Origin: Antilocapra americana
Lineage: Eukaryota; Chordata; Mammalia; Artiodactyla; Antilocapridae
Direction of reading: 5' to 3'
Length of the DNA: 64,000 nt
NCBI GenBank assembly: GCA_007570785.1
Contig: ML664161.1
Coordinates: 13,000,643-13,064,642, forward strand
How positions within the stretch are numbered: the stretch's first letter is position 1; every line of letters begins with the position of its first letter. The notes under the pieces were generated by a model. That model was given only the letters and a program-made list of their open reading frames with translations, was not told where the DNA came from and did no database searches. A program made the position numbers and the translations under genes. This document shows, one piece after another, positions 48,536-59,734 of this stretch.

Positions 48536-49204
48536 AGCTTAATTAGATTTCATTTTGCCATTAAAATTAACAACTACAACAGAGAGGGGACAGAAGGGGG
48601 GAAATTTTTTTAAAAAATCCAAAAGAATCTACAGAACAAGTCAAAACATAAGAATAATAAATGCTTATCTTGAGTCACTTCTGTCAGTGTCCTTTCCATC
48701 ACTAAGAGTCACAGTCCACCTTACCTCCCTAGGATGTCCTCCAACACTGCTGATCTCTGAACCTGCTGTGGAGGCAGCTCAGATTCTAATCTGGTCCTAC
48801 TTCTCATATTCTTGCCTCCAATATCCACAGCTATCAGAACTAGTATGTTTTCTTTTGTGGGTGCTCTCAATGACCTTTATATAGTCCATAGACATAAAGT
48901 CTACCTAGTTAATTGTGTGGATTTAATCTGCAGCTTGTACAGCTGTTAGGAGGGTTTGGGGTCTTCCTTCTTCGTCACACTACCTCTGGGTTTCAATGGT
49001 GGTTTTATTTCTACCTCTACATGTGGATCATCCATTGGAGTTTGCTCCTGAGGCTGCCCTGGAGGACTTGGGTTTGCCCCTGTGAGGGCCAGGTGTGGAG
49101 GTGGTACAGCTGCTTGGGTCACAGGGGTTCTGGCAGCACCATGTGCTCAGGGGAGTTGGCGGCTAGGGCAACAGGAAATAAGTGCTCTAGAAGGGTAAGG
49201 CAAC

Positions 49205-49325
49205 CAGTATTGGCCAATATGCTCCAGTATTCTTGCCTGGAGAAACTCCCTCCCTGACAGAGAAGCCTGGCAGGCCACAGTCTACAGGGCTGCAAAGAGT
49301 CAGACACTACCAAAGTGACTCAATA
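49205..49325 (+). mobile_element. SINE-like segment within L1 5' UTR
   Basis: CTCCAGTATTCTTGCCTGGA, the GAAGCCTGGCAGGCCACAGT block and the GCAAAGAGTCAGACACTACC tail are Bov-A sequence, antisense to the L1. I recall a similar segment in other ruminant L1 5' UTRs, so it may be an ancestral part of the promoter region and not a private insertion. Confidence 0.7.
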
Positions 49326-50494
49326 CATAGAGGCACAAGACCTTTTTGTCTGTGGCAGCTCTGCCCCAGTGAGAGTTGAGCATGAAGGTTGTGCAGATGC
49401 TTGGCCTTGGGGACCCTAGTGGCACCAACTGTGCAGGGACATGGACTGCTTTCACTACAGGAATTATGGCCCTGTCAGAATCTTATTCCAAAACTCTTGT
49501 GGCTGGCAATCAGAAGGCCTCTTTGGCCAGTCTTTCTCTGTAGTTCTGCCCATTTGGGCCTTTACAGAGCTTCCTTGCCTATGATACTTCACTGTTGTTC
49601 AGCATCAGGCCCATAGAGGGGGCCCCTGGCTGGGGTCCTACTCTATAGATTGGCACATCAGGCACTTAAAGGGGCACCTTGGGTAGGATCCTACTCTGTA
49701 GTTCAGTGCATCAGGCATTTGATGGGCCTGCCTCTCTACTGTTCAGCTGCCAATGCTGGTATGTAGGGGGAGAGAGGCTATGATGATGGCTCCACCCCCT
49801 ACGCATGACTCAGCAGTATTGCCTTGCTTCCATGGCTGCCCAGCTTTCCTCCAGAGGCATTTCTCACCACAGTCTCCTCCCTCACAACCTCTCAATCTGT
49901 TTTTCCGCAGTCAACAGCAGCCTTCACTCAGGGATAGTTCCACAACTCCTAAACTTCAGCTCCCAGCCTCTTCTCCATCTGTGGTATATACGGCTGCAGC
50001 AAGGACTGTCTGTTTCCCATTCCATTTAGGCTACCACAGATCAGTTGTTCCACTCTCAGCCTTAACTGTTTCTCCTCTGACTCAGACAATTGCCCTGATG
50101 TGGGGATCGGACCCCTACTTCAGTTCCCCCACCTGCTGAGGGCAGGTCCAGTCCTGTTAAAACTCCTGTTTATCCCCCTTGTTCTGTTCATCCTACTGAG
50201 TTTTGTGTGGGTCTATATATTCTTTTCTGCTGGTCAGGTATTCCTGTCCACTTTCAGCTGGTGTTATGCATTCTCTTCTATGTCAGAAGGTGTATTCCTG
50301 ATGTATCTGTGGAGAGAGATGTACTCCATGTCCACCTACTCTTCCACCATCTTGTGCTTCCCCATCCCCATCCATGTATTAATACTACAATGTGTACTTA
50401 GGGTTGAGAGACAGGCAATGTTCAATTTTCTATTTTCAAGTCATAAATATTTTCTTAACAAGCTATTACTTTAGGAATAAGCAAACTAAAAAGG

Positions 50495-51616
50495 ACTGGA
50501 ATGGGTGAATTTAACTCAGATGACCATTATATCTACTACTGTGGGCAGGAATCCCTTAGAAGAAATGGAGTAGCCATCATGGTCAACAAAAGAGTCTGAA
50601 ATACAGTACTTGGATGCAGTCTCAAAAACGACAGAATGATCTCTGTTTGTTTCCAAGGCAAACGATTCAATATTATGGTAATCCAAGTCTATGCCCCATC
50701 CAGTGACACTGAAGAAGCTGAAGTTGAACAGTTATATGAAGATCTACAAGACCTTTTAGAACTAACATCCAAAAAAGATGTCCTTTTCATCATAGGGGAT
50801 TGGAATGCAAAAGTAGGAAGTCAAGAAACACCTGGAGTAACAGGCAAATTTGGCCTTGGAGTACAGAATGAAGCAGGGCAAAGGCTAATAGAGTTTTGCC
50901 AGGAGAACGCACTGGTCATAACAAAAACACTCTTCCAACAACACAAGAGAAGACTCTACACATGGACATCACCAGATGGTCAACACTGAAATCAGATTGA
51001 TTATATTCTTGAGGCCAAAGACAGAAAAGTACTATACAGTCAGCAAAAACAAGACCAGGAGCTGACAGTGGATTTGATCATGAACTTCTTATTGCCAAAT
51101 TCAGACTTAAATTGAAGAAAGTAGGGAAACAAATTGACCATTCAGGTATGACCTAAATCAAATCCCTTATGATTATACAGTGGAACTGAGAAATAGATTT
51201 AAGGGACTAGATCTGATAGACAGAGTTCCTGATGAACTATGGATGGAAGTTCATGACATTGTATGGGACAAAGGGATCAAGACTATCCCCGTGAAAAAGA
51301 AATGCAAAAAATCAAAATGGCTGCCTGAGGAGGCCTTACAAATAGCTGTGAAAAGAAGAGAAACAAAAAGCAAAGGAGGAAAGGAAATATATCCCTATTT
51401 GAAGGCAGAGTTCCAAAGAATAGCAAGGAGAGATAAGAAAGCCTTCCTCAGCGATCAATGCAAAGATATAGAAAAAAACAACAGAATGGGAAATACTAGA
51501 GATCTCGTCAAGAAAATTACACATACCAAGGGAACCCTTCATGCAAAGATGGGCTCGATAAAGGACAGAACTGGTATGGACCTAAAAGAAGTAGAAAATA
51601 AGAAGAAGAGGTGGTG
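50495..51616 (+). pseudogene. BovB endonuclease domain, broken
   Basis: Plus-strand APE-type endonuclease that nicks target DNA in target-primed reverse transcription. The 117-codon frame at 50636-50989 contains VIQVYAPS (residues 16-22 region), GDWNAKVG (54-61, the GDFN-type catalytic motif) and YTWTSPDGQH at its end. It ends at a TGA where the family normally has an arginine codon (CGA), the mark of CpG decay. The following ELRNRFKGLDLIDRVPDELW block opens a new frame at 51180. That frame reads through the A/B junction into antisense sequence and so is a chimera of 246 codons. Confidence 0.85.
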
Positions 51617-51852
51617 GACCTTTGTTGGCAAAGTAATGTCTCTGCTTTTTAATATTCTATCTAGTTTGGTTATAACTTCCCTTCCAAGGAGAAAGCATCT
51701 TTTAATTTCATGGTTGCAATCACTATCTGCAGTGATTTTAGAGCCCCACAAAATGAAGTCTGCCACTGTTTCCACTGTTTCCTCATCCATTCCCCATGAA
51801 GTGATGGAACCAGATGTCATGATCTTAGTTTTCTATATGTTGAGCCGTAAGC

Positions 51853-52785
51853 CTACTTTACACTCTCCTCTCTCACTTTCATCAAGAAGATTTTTAGTTC
51901 CTCTTCACGTTCTGCCATAAAGGTGGTGTCATTTGCATATTTGAGGTTATTGATATTTCTCCTGGCAATCTTGATTCCAGCTTGTGTTTCATCCAGCCCA
52001 GAGTTTCTCATGATGTGCTCTGCATATACGTTAAATAAACAGGTTGACAATATACTGCCTTGACGTACTCCTTTTCCTATTTGGAACCAGTCTGCTGTTC
52101 CATGTACAATTATAATTGCTGCTTCTTGACCTGCATACAAATTTCTCAGGAGGCAGGGCAGGTGGTCTGGCATTCCAATTTCTTTCAGAATTTTCCACAG
52201 ATAGTTGTGATCCACACAGTCAAAGGCTTAGGCATAGTCAAAAAAGCAGAAGTAGATATTTTTCTGGAACTCTCTTGCTTTTTCAATGATCCAGTGGATG
52301 TTGGCAATTTGATCTCTGGTTCCTCTGCATTTTCTAAAACCAGGTTGAACATCTGGAAGTTCATGGTTCATGCACTGCTGAAGCCTGGCTTGGAGAACTT
52401 TGAGCATTACTTTACTAGGTGAGATGAGTGCAATTGTGCGGTAGTTTGAGCATTCTGTGGCATTGCCTTTCTTTGGGATTGGGATAAAAACTGATCTTTT
52501 CCAGTCCTGTTGCCACTGTTGAGTTTTCCAAATTTGCTGGTATATTGAGTGCAACACTTTCATAGCATCATCTTTCAGTATTTGAAATAGCTCAACTGTA
52601 ATTCCATCACCTCCACTAGCTTTGTTCATAGTGATGCTTCCTAAGGCCCACTTGACTTCACATTCCAGGATGTCTGGCTCTAGGTGAGTGATCACACCAT
52701 TGTGATTATGTGAGTTGTGAAGATCTTTTTTGTACAGGTCTTCTATGTATCTTTGCCACCACTTCTTGATATCTTCTGCTTCTGT
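51853..52785 (-). pseudogene. BovB reverse transcriptase domain, inverted and broken
   Basis: Minus-strand RT. The 270-codon frame at 52228-53040 starts in antisense of part C, then from about residue 86 on is true RT: EAEDIKKWW, SVFIPIPKKGNATECSNYR (RT motif 1/2 region), QPGFRKCRGTRDQIANIH, and a motif A region ending FDYA at a stop (52228-52230). The stop replaces the lysine codon before AFD. The frame resumes at 52215 with KGVRQGSILS (motif B) and YAND (51928-51939), where the catalytic YADD motif has Asn for the first Asp. Inactive. Confidence 0.85.
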
Positions 52786-53243
52786 CAAGGCTATGGTTTT
52801 TCCAGTAGTCATGTATGGATGCGAGAGTTGGACTGTGAAGCAAGCTGAGTGCCCAAGAATTGATGCTTTTGAATTGTGGTATTGGTAAAGACTTTTTAGA
52901 GTCCCTTGGACTGCGAGGATATCCAACCAGTCAATACTAAAGGAGATCAGTCCTAGGTGTTCATTGGAAGGACTGATGTTGAATCTGAAATTCCAGTACT
53001 TTGGCCATCTGATGCGAAGAGCTGACTCATTAGAAAACACCCTGATGCTGGGAAGGATTGGGAGGCAGGAGGAGAAGGGGACAACAGAAGATGAGATGGC
53101 TGGATGGCATCACCGACTTGATGGACATGGGTTTGTGTAAACTCCGGGAACTGGTGATGGACAGGGAGGCCTGGCATGCTGCAATTCACGGGATTGCAAA
53201 GATTCAGACATGACTGAGTGACTGAACTGAACTGAACTGATCA

Positions 53244-53849
53244 CTTTATAATTCAAAGTATCTAATTTTTAGTTGGCCATTAGACAATATATTGAATTGT
53301 TCATAAAATCATATTAAATGTTAATATTTCAGAATTTAAATATTAAAAATTATCACACTGCTTCAATTAATAAATCATGGCAGTCTATGGACTGAGTATG
53401 GCTAACACCTACTTAAAAATTTTATTGTGTATCCTATCATTTTCTTTTGGGTATTTCTTGTAGCATGTATCACTAGAAACATGAATAGACCACATTAAAG
53501 CCTTTTCTATATTATATTACACACTGTTATAACAAGGCTGTGGCATGGTGTATTATAGCTAATGTCTATGTTAATAAAATGTAAATGTATCACTTAACTC
53601 AGTAAGTTATGACAAGATATTTTCAAGTATTAACTTGAAATACAATTCAAAATTTAAAACATCAATATTTAAGCTAAATACTCTATTTTCAAAGTTCTTT
53701 TAAATGTATCAGCATTTTTAACATGTTTTTGTAATTTTTTATGTTACCTTTCATTAAGCTGATGGTAAAATTAGAACTGACACTAGTAGTTCTACTTTCA
53801 GGAGGGATTTGAAGTATCATCCAACATTTAAATTACTGTAAGTTGTTCG
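53244..53849. other. AT-rich sequence, no feature recognised
   Basis: No frame or repeat recognised between the BovB tail and a SINE. Confidence 0.5.
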
Positions 53850-53977
53850 CGTGCTGTGTGCCCTCAGTCACTCAATGTCCCGCTGTATGCAACCCCATAA
53901 ACTGTAACCGCTAGGCTCCTGTGCTCATGGGACTTTCCAGGCAAGAAGATGGTAGTGGGTTGCCATTTCCTTCTCCA
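53850..53977 (-). mobile_element. Bov-A SINE fragment
   Basis: Minus-strand Bov-A monomer, more diverged than most here; TTTCCAGGCAAGAAGATGG core. Confidence 0.85.
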
Positions 53978-54407
53978 AGGTAGTTCATATTATCAGCCTA
54001 TTTTGATCTGAAACTATGAACTATAATTGAATGATCCAATAACATCACAAAACTTAACAGAATATATAATCCAACTGAGACAAGTAATAACAGCTATACC
54101 TCATGGAAATGCTAATGGTGTACACTAACCTAGAAGATAGACTCAGGGTTCCTTCCTCATTCCAATTTTAAAAACAAAATGTTCTATCAAAGGAAGCATG
54201 GCATTCTCAAGGCCACAGGGAAGATCAAAGGAACTGAGCTTCCAATAGGATGAGAAAAATAACATTAGGAAAATGTTATCGGAGAAAAAGTATCATGATG
54301 ATGAATTCCTTCTGGGGTGACATTTACAGATTAGTTTGTAAATTTCCTGAATGGTTCAATATCCTACTTATTGACCTAGCTGCCCCTTTAGGAATGACAA
54401 CAATCTT
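53978..54407. other. No feature recognised
   Basis: Short unique-looking stretch. The 69-codon frame at 54250-54459 runs into the BovB and is not supported as a gene. Confidence 0.5.
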
Positions 54408-56412
54408 AGACCTAATTCAAATCACTTGCAATTATACAGTGGAAGTGACAAATAGATAAAAGGGATTAGATCTGATAGATAGAGTGCCTGAAGAACTATG
54501 GATAGATGTTTGTGACATCATATAGTAGGCAGTGATCAAGACCATCCCCAAGAAAAGAAATGGAAAAAGGCAAAATGGTTGTCTGAAAAGGCCTTAAAAA
54601 TACCTGGGAAGAGAGACTAAAGGCAAAGGAGGAAAGGAAAGATATACCTATCTGAATGCAGAGTTCCAACAAATAGTAAGAAGATATAAGAAAGATTTCT
54701 TCAGTGAGCAATGCAAAGAAATAGAGGAAAGCAACAGAATGGGAAAAACTAGAGATCTCGTCAAGAAAATTAGAGATATCAAGGGAACATTTCATGCAAA
54801 GATGAGCACAGAGAAGGACAGAAATGGTATGGACATAACAGAGGCAGAAGATATTAAGAAGAGGTGGCAAGACTACACAGGACAGAAGAAAAAAGATCTT
54901 CATGACCTAGATAATCACGATGGTGTGATCACTCACCTAGAGCCAGACATTCTGGAATGTGAAGTCAAGTGGGCCTTAGGAAGCATCACTATGAACAAAG
55001 CTAGTGGAGGTGATGGAATTTCAGTTGAATTATTTCAAATACTGAAAGATGATGCTATGAAAGTGTTGCACTCAATATGCCAGCAAATTTGGAAAATTCA
55101 ACAGTGGCCATAGGACTGGAAAAGGTCAGTTTTTATCCCAATGCCAAAGAAAGGCAATGCCACAGAATGCTCAAACTACCGCACAATTGCACTCATCTCA
55201 CACACTGCCAGGCTTCAGCAGTATGTGAACCATGAACTTCCAGATGTTCAAGCTGGCTTTAGAAAAGGCAGAGGAACCAGAGATCAAATTGCCAACATCC
55301 ACTGATCAAAAAAGAGCATTCCAGAAAAATATCTACTTCTGCTTTATTGACTATGCCTAAGCCTTTGACTATGTGGATCACAACTATCTGTGAAAAATTC
55401 TGAAAGAGATTGAAATGTCAGACCATCTTCCCTGCCTTCTGAGATATCTGTATGCAGGTCAGGAAGCAACAGTTAGAATTGTACATGGAACAGCAGACTG
55501 GTTCCAAATAGGAAAAGGAGTACATCGAGGCTGTATATTGTCACTCTGCTTATTCAACTTATATGAAGAGTACATCATGAGAAACCCTGGGCTGGGTGAA
55601 GCACAAGCTGGAATCAAGATTGCTGGGGGCAATATCAATAACCTCAGATATACAGATGATACCACCCTAATGGCAGGAAACTAAGAGGAACTAAAGAGCC
55701 TCTTGATGAAAGTGAAAGAGGAGAATGAAAACGTTGGCTTAAACTCAAGATTCAGAAAACTAAGATCATGGCATCTGTTCCCATCATTTCAAGACAAGTA
55801 GATGGGGAAATAATGCAAACAGTAGCAGACTTCATTTTGGGGGGCTCCAGAATCACTGAAGATGGTGATTGCAGCCATGAAATTAAAAGATTATTACTCC
55901 TTGGAAGGAAAGTTATGAGCAACCTAGACAGCATATTAAAAAGCAGAGACATTATTTTGTCAACAAAGGTCCGTCTAGTCAAGGCTATGGTTTTTCCAGT
56001 GGTCATGTATGGATGTGAGAGTTGGATGGTGAAGAAAGCTGAGTGCACAGGAATTGATGTTTTTGAACTGTGGTGTTGGAGAAGACTCTTGAGAGTCCCT
56101 AGGAGTGCAAGAAGATCCATCCAGTCCATCCTAAAGGAAATCAGTCCTGAATATTCATTGGAAGGACAAATGGTGAAGCTGAAGTTCCAATACTTTGGCC
56201 ACTGATGTGAAGAGCTGACTCATTGGAAAAGATCCTGATGCTGGGAAGGATTGATGGCACACGGAGAAGGTGACAAAAAAGAATAAGGTGGTTGGATGGC
56301 ATCATCAATTCAGTGGACATGAGTTTGAGCAACCTCCAGGAGATATTAAAAGACAGAGAAGCCTGGCATGCTGCAGGGTTGCAAAGAGCTGGACACAACT
56401 GAGCAACTGAAA
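54408..56412 (+). mobile_element. BovB LINE, 5'-truncated, second copy
   Basis: Plus-strand BovB from a GACCTAATTCAAATCACTTG block between endonuclease and RT to a GAGCAACTGAAAACAAC end. The RT is readable in pieces. 54739-55113 holds ALGSITMNKASGGDGI and stops at a TAG in the QW-P-QDW region. There is a ~30-bp deletion near 55206 and a TAA at 55358-55360 before AFD in motif A. 55415-55684 holds QIGKGVHRGCILS (motif B) and YTDD (residues 79-82). 55768-56205 is the post-RT part. All parts are in order, with no inversion. Inactive through stops and deletion. Confidence 0.92.
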
Positions 56413-57747
56413 ACAACAACATGAAGACACTATATAGAAGTTTAGTGAAGACATAGCATGATCACAGACAAAAATAAGCAAAAACCATCATCCTTCCCTA
56501 CACAGTTATCTCACCAAAACCCTTTCTTCTGATCCCAAAATTCCTTAATACTCAAATTCCTCCCAGTTTCAAGATGATTCTTATTCGGTTTCATTGACCT
56601 GAACATATTTTACTTCATGTCTAGTAAGCTCATGGTAAATGTTGTGATTTAAATTTGGTAAAGCTATTCTCAGATTTGCTATTCAACAATAATGTTTTGA
56701 ACATTTTGAATTGTCTCAAGTGAGAACAATTCCAAATTAGTGATCTTTTCTTTCTCAAATTGAAAACAACTTTAAATGATATTTCAATGTTCACAACAAC
56801 ACTGCAACTGCAAAAACAAAAACAAAAACAAAACCACTCCCCAACTCAGCACAAATCACATATAAAATTCATTTTTAACTGAAACCTACTTGAATGTTTT
56901 GAAGAGACTCTACATTTATTAAACCAATAACAAAGAATCTATTTGAAGAAGTGTTCAATTTCCAATTTCTTGTAGGGCATGGTGTTGACATTTCTGAGGG
57001 AAAATGAATATCTGGAAGACTGCTGTTCTCTATTAATCAAAAAATAGACAAATCCTGACAGGAGAGGCAGAGATAATTAAACATCCTCTCACTTCGACCC
57101 ACTAACACTCCTCAAACTTATATCAGACAGATCCTCTCTAGAAGCAATGAATAAATTATTCAATTTTCCATGGTTATTCTGCAAACCTTGAGGCCAGTCC
57201 TTTCATCACAGCTACTGCCTGGACTTTCCTAGTTCTATTATTTTATTTGTATGGCTGGTCCCTCTTTTCATCCATTTTCTCAGATAAAATATAAACAAAG
57301 TAATTCTAATGTGATGTATAGGACAATTTGTAATATAAAGTAAATATTCATATCCATAATGTAAAAGGCTAATAAACTTCCCTTTCTGATTTAGTCTTAA
57401 TTATGGTAGTGATTAATATAACAGTCCCATGAAGACATTTATTTTTTTGTTAAAGAATGTCTTTTCCTTTGTTTCTAACACATATGGATTGAGTAAAATT
57501 GATATTTTATTTTGCTCAAAATTTTGGATAGTCTTCAATATATCTGGACAGTAACAGATTTCTTCTTGTGAAGAGGTAATATAAAGGAGTGATATTTTGA
57601 TAGACACTATGATGAAAAAAATGCTAAGTTGATGACATGGTAGCAACATAATGCTAAGATACTGTTTTCCTCTTGCTTTTTTCTCTTTTCAAAGATTTCA
57701 TAAACTGAAATTGATTATTATTGGACAAAATCGGGTTTTATTTAAAG
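56413..57747. other. No gene supported
   Basis: Unique-looking sequence. A short (AACAAA)n run lies at 56812-56834. The 78-codon minus-strand frame at 57413-57649 has no recognisable domains. Confidence 0.45.
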
Positions 57748-58055
57748 TGAAAGTCGTTCTGTCATGTCTGATTCTTTGCAACCCCATGGACTATACAGTC
57801 CATGGACTTCTCCAGGCCAGAATGCTGGAATGGGTAGCCGTTCCCTTCTTCAGCAGATCTCCCCAACCCAGGAATCAAATCCTAGTCTCCCACTTTGCAG
57901 GTGGAGTCTTTACCAGCTGAGCCACCAAGGTAGCCCAAGAATACAGGAGTGAGTAGTCTATCTCTTCTCCAGCAGATCATCCCGACCCAGAAATCAGACT
58001 GGGGTCTTCTGCATTGTAGGTGGATTATTTACCAGCTGAGCTACCAGGGAAGTCC
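57748..58055 (-). mobile_element. Bov-tA SINE with duplicated 5' half
   Basis: 57748-57936 is a minus-strand SINE. 57937-58055 repeats its tRNA-like head and middle in the same orientation: CTTCTCCAGCAGATC.. to ACCAGCTGAGC(C/T)ACCA appears twice (second copy at 57965-58046). This is either a tandem partial duplication or a second, 3'-truncated SINE. Confidence 0.85.
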
Positions 58056-59126
58056 TCAATTTACCTTACTTAAAGTGATCTCATTTAAACACATGTATAA
58101 TCAACCAGCTACTGTAAAATATTAATAATTTTATCTCTTGATGGTAGACAATAAAACCTATTAATATTCATTGTTATGAAGGCCGTATATTTTGATGATT
58201 ACTTCAACTAACAACACTTGAAAAATTTTATTACCACTTACAGTATTTAGATCCTTCTCTGTGTAAAATTCCAATTTCTCTTAAGATGCCTCATTTTCCC
58301 CTCCTAGAATTCTCTTATTTTTCTCTTCCCTGCTACTATTCAGGGTTTAGTACCAAAGGTATATTTTTACCTCTTTATTTACCAATTTAGCCAGAGGACA
58401 AAAAAAAGCAGAAAGAAAAAACTTTTTTCTCTATGGTATTAACTGAACCATGATAGGCTGGAAAATTGCAAAGAATTTAACTTTGAAAAATGGGGAAAAT
58501 ATTTTAGGAAATTGTGATCCCATCAAAGCACATGAAATTCATTTCCAGGTGCTTAGTTCCACATCTTTTTTCCTAATGACTATTAATAGAAGCCATGGAA
58601 GAAAAATCAAGTAATTTTATTAAATGAAACAGACGGTCGCTATCAATTTTGCTTGTTAGGTTTAACAAATTCTTCTTTCTCTAGACATAGATTTGCTAAG
58701 CTAATGCAATGCTCAAATCCTAACTTTTAAAAAATGTTGAGTAGGAAGAAATAATTAAATCTCAAAATAAAATTATAAAAATTAACATTGAGCATTTAAT
58801 TTTGTTTTTTTTAATTAGGTAATGTTTATTCAAACTGTTGATGAGATCTCAGTGTCTTCAATATTACACAGATCAGAGCCAAGGAGAAGACACTGATCTT
58901 CAAACATTCTCATTCCTACTGTGAGTATATCTCCAGTGGTGCCCACAAATATTATTGAATAAATTAATACTATTTGATCAAGATTACCTCCTAAGTAGGC
59001 TCTCACCACAGTCTTTATTTCCTCCAGTCCAATTTATATGCTTTCAAAAAGAATTTTCAGGCACACAAGTTGGGTGTATTCTCAGAAACAGTTAATGGGT
59101 CTCCATCAACCATCTGAGCCACCACA
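58056..59126. other. No gene supported
   Basis: AT-rich sequence without recognised repeat or frame. Confidence 0.5.
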
Positions 59127-59340
59127 GGCTTCCCTGCCCTTGTGGCTCAGATGGTGAAGGATCCGCCTGCCAGTTCAGGAGATTCAGGTGCAATCCCTGG
59201 GTTGGGAAGATCCCCTGGAGAAGGGAATGTCTACCTACCCCAATATTCTTGCCTGGAGAATTCCATGGGCAGAGGAGACTTGTGGGCTACAGTCCATGGG
59301 ATTGTAAAGAGTCAAACATGACTGACTGACTTCCACTTAA
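59127..59340 (+). mobile_element. Bov-tA SINE
   Basis: Full-length plus-strand SINE from GGCTTCCCTGCCCTTGTGGC to GACTGACTGACTTCCACTT. The words CATCAACCA on both sides (59104 and 59352) hint at a target duplication but are not adjacent to the ends. Confidence 0.92.
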
Positions 59341-59734
59341 ACTTTTACTTTCATCAACCACAATAGGACTACCACCCTAGGTGTATTAGGCTCATCAGTA
59401 TAAGAGAAGTTAACTGTTATTAATGAAAGTGAATCAATTCATTTTTGAGGAGGAATAATTCCTTTCTTATGGAAAACTGCGTTCATCATTTCAGAGGTAA
59501 AAATATAAAGCAACCCCAAAGGCAAAGATTTGGACTGTGAAAAAGTCCTTTTGTACTATATTTAGGAATATATTTCAAGAAAGCCAAGTACAAAGAGCCT
59601 TTGTTGTTTCTTTGGAAAAGACATTTCCTAACCTCATATAAACCTGAAGATGGAAGTATCATACATTGTAGCATGTTTTTGCAGAAATGTTTGTGTTTGC
59701 CAAAGTGGACTCCCAGAAAATAGACTCTGAGATG
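59341..59734. other. No feature recognised
   Basis: The minus-strand 113-codon frame at 59486-59827 is the longest here. It has no recognised domain and no splice or promoter context. Confidence 0.45.

Larger units (their letters stand above)
45958..50372 (-). mobile_element. Internally deleted L1 with 5' UTR and 3' end
   Basis: Minus-strand ruminant L1. The 5' end is near 50372: the complement of CACAAGATGGTGGAAGAG at about 50342-50359 is the usual L1 start. The 5' UTR runs leftwards to about 46871 and includes three tandem ~480-bp units. At about 46870 it joins directly to the ORF2 tail (46480-46870) and the 3' UTR, ending in a T-rich tract at 45958-45978. ORF1 and most of ORF2 are absent, so it cannot make an RT. 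Frames at 47365-47652, 47840-48058, 48555-48884, 48913-49257 and 49753-50139 lie in UTR sequence and are not genes. The 5' UTR may retain promoter activity; that is inference. Confidence 0.85.
50472..53243 (+). mobile_element. BovB LINE with internal inversion
   Basis: Three parts. A (50472-51616, plus): the endonuclease half from AGGAATAAGCAAACTAAAA to AAGAAGAGGTGG. B (51618-52785, minus): the next ~1.17 kb of the element, from the start of the RT region to just after it, reversed. C (52786-53243, plus): the post-RT region to the (ACTGA)n tail. Read in the order A, reversed B, C, the element is nearly continuous, with ~35 bp repeated at A/B and ~9 bp lost at B/C. It is inactive through inversion and stops. 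It lacks the first part of the 5' leader. No clear target duplication was seen. Confidence 0.92.

Noticed and set aside
48555..50474. Several 65-128 codon plus-strand frames (48555, 48913, 49389, 49753, 50100)
   Set aside because: All lie antisense in the L1 5' UTR. No domain, no conservation expected, and GC-rich UTR sequence naturally has few stops.
52228..53040. 270-codon minus-strand frame as a gene
   Set aside because: It is antisense of the BovB post-RT part fused to the inverted RT region. Its RT motifs belong to a broken retrotransposon.
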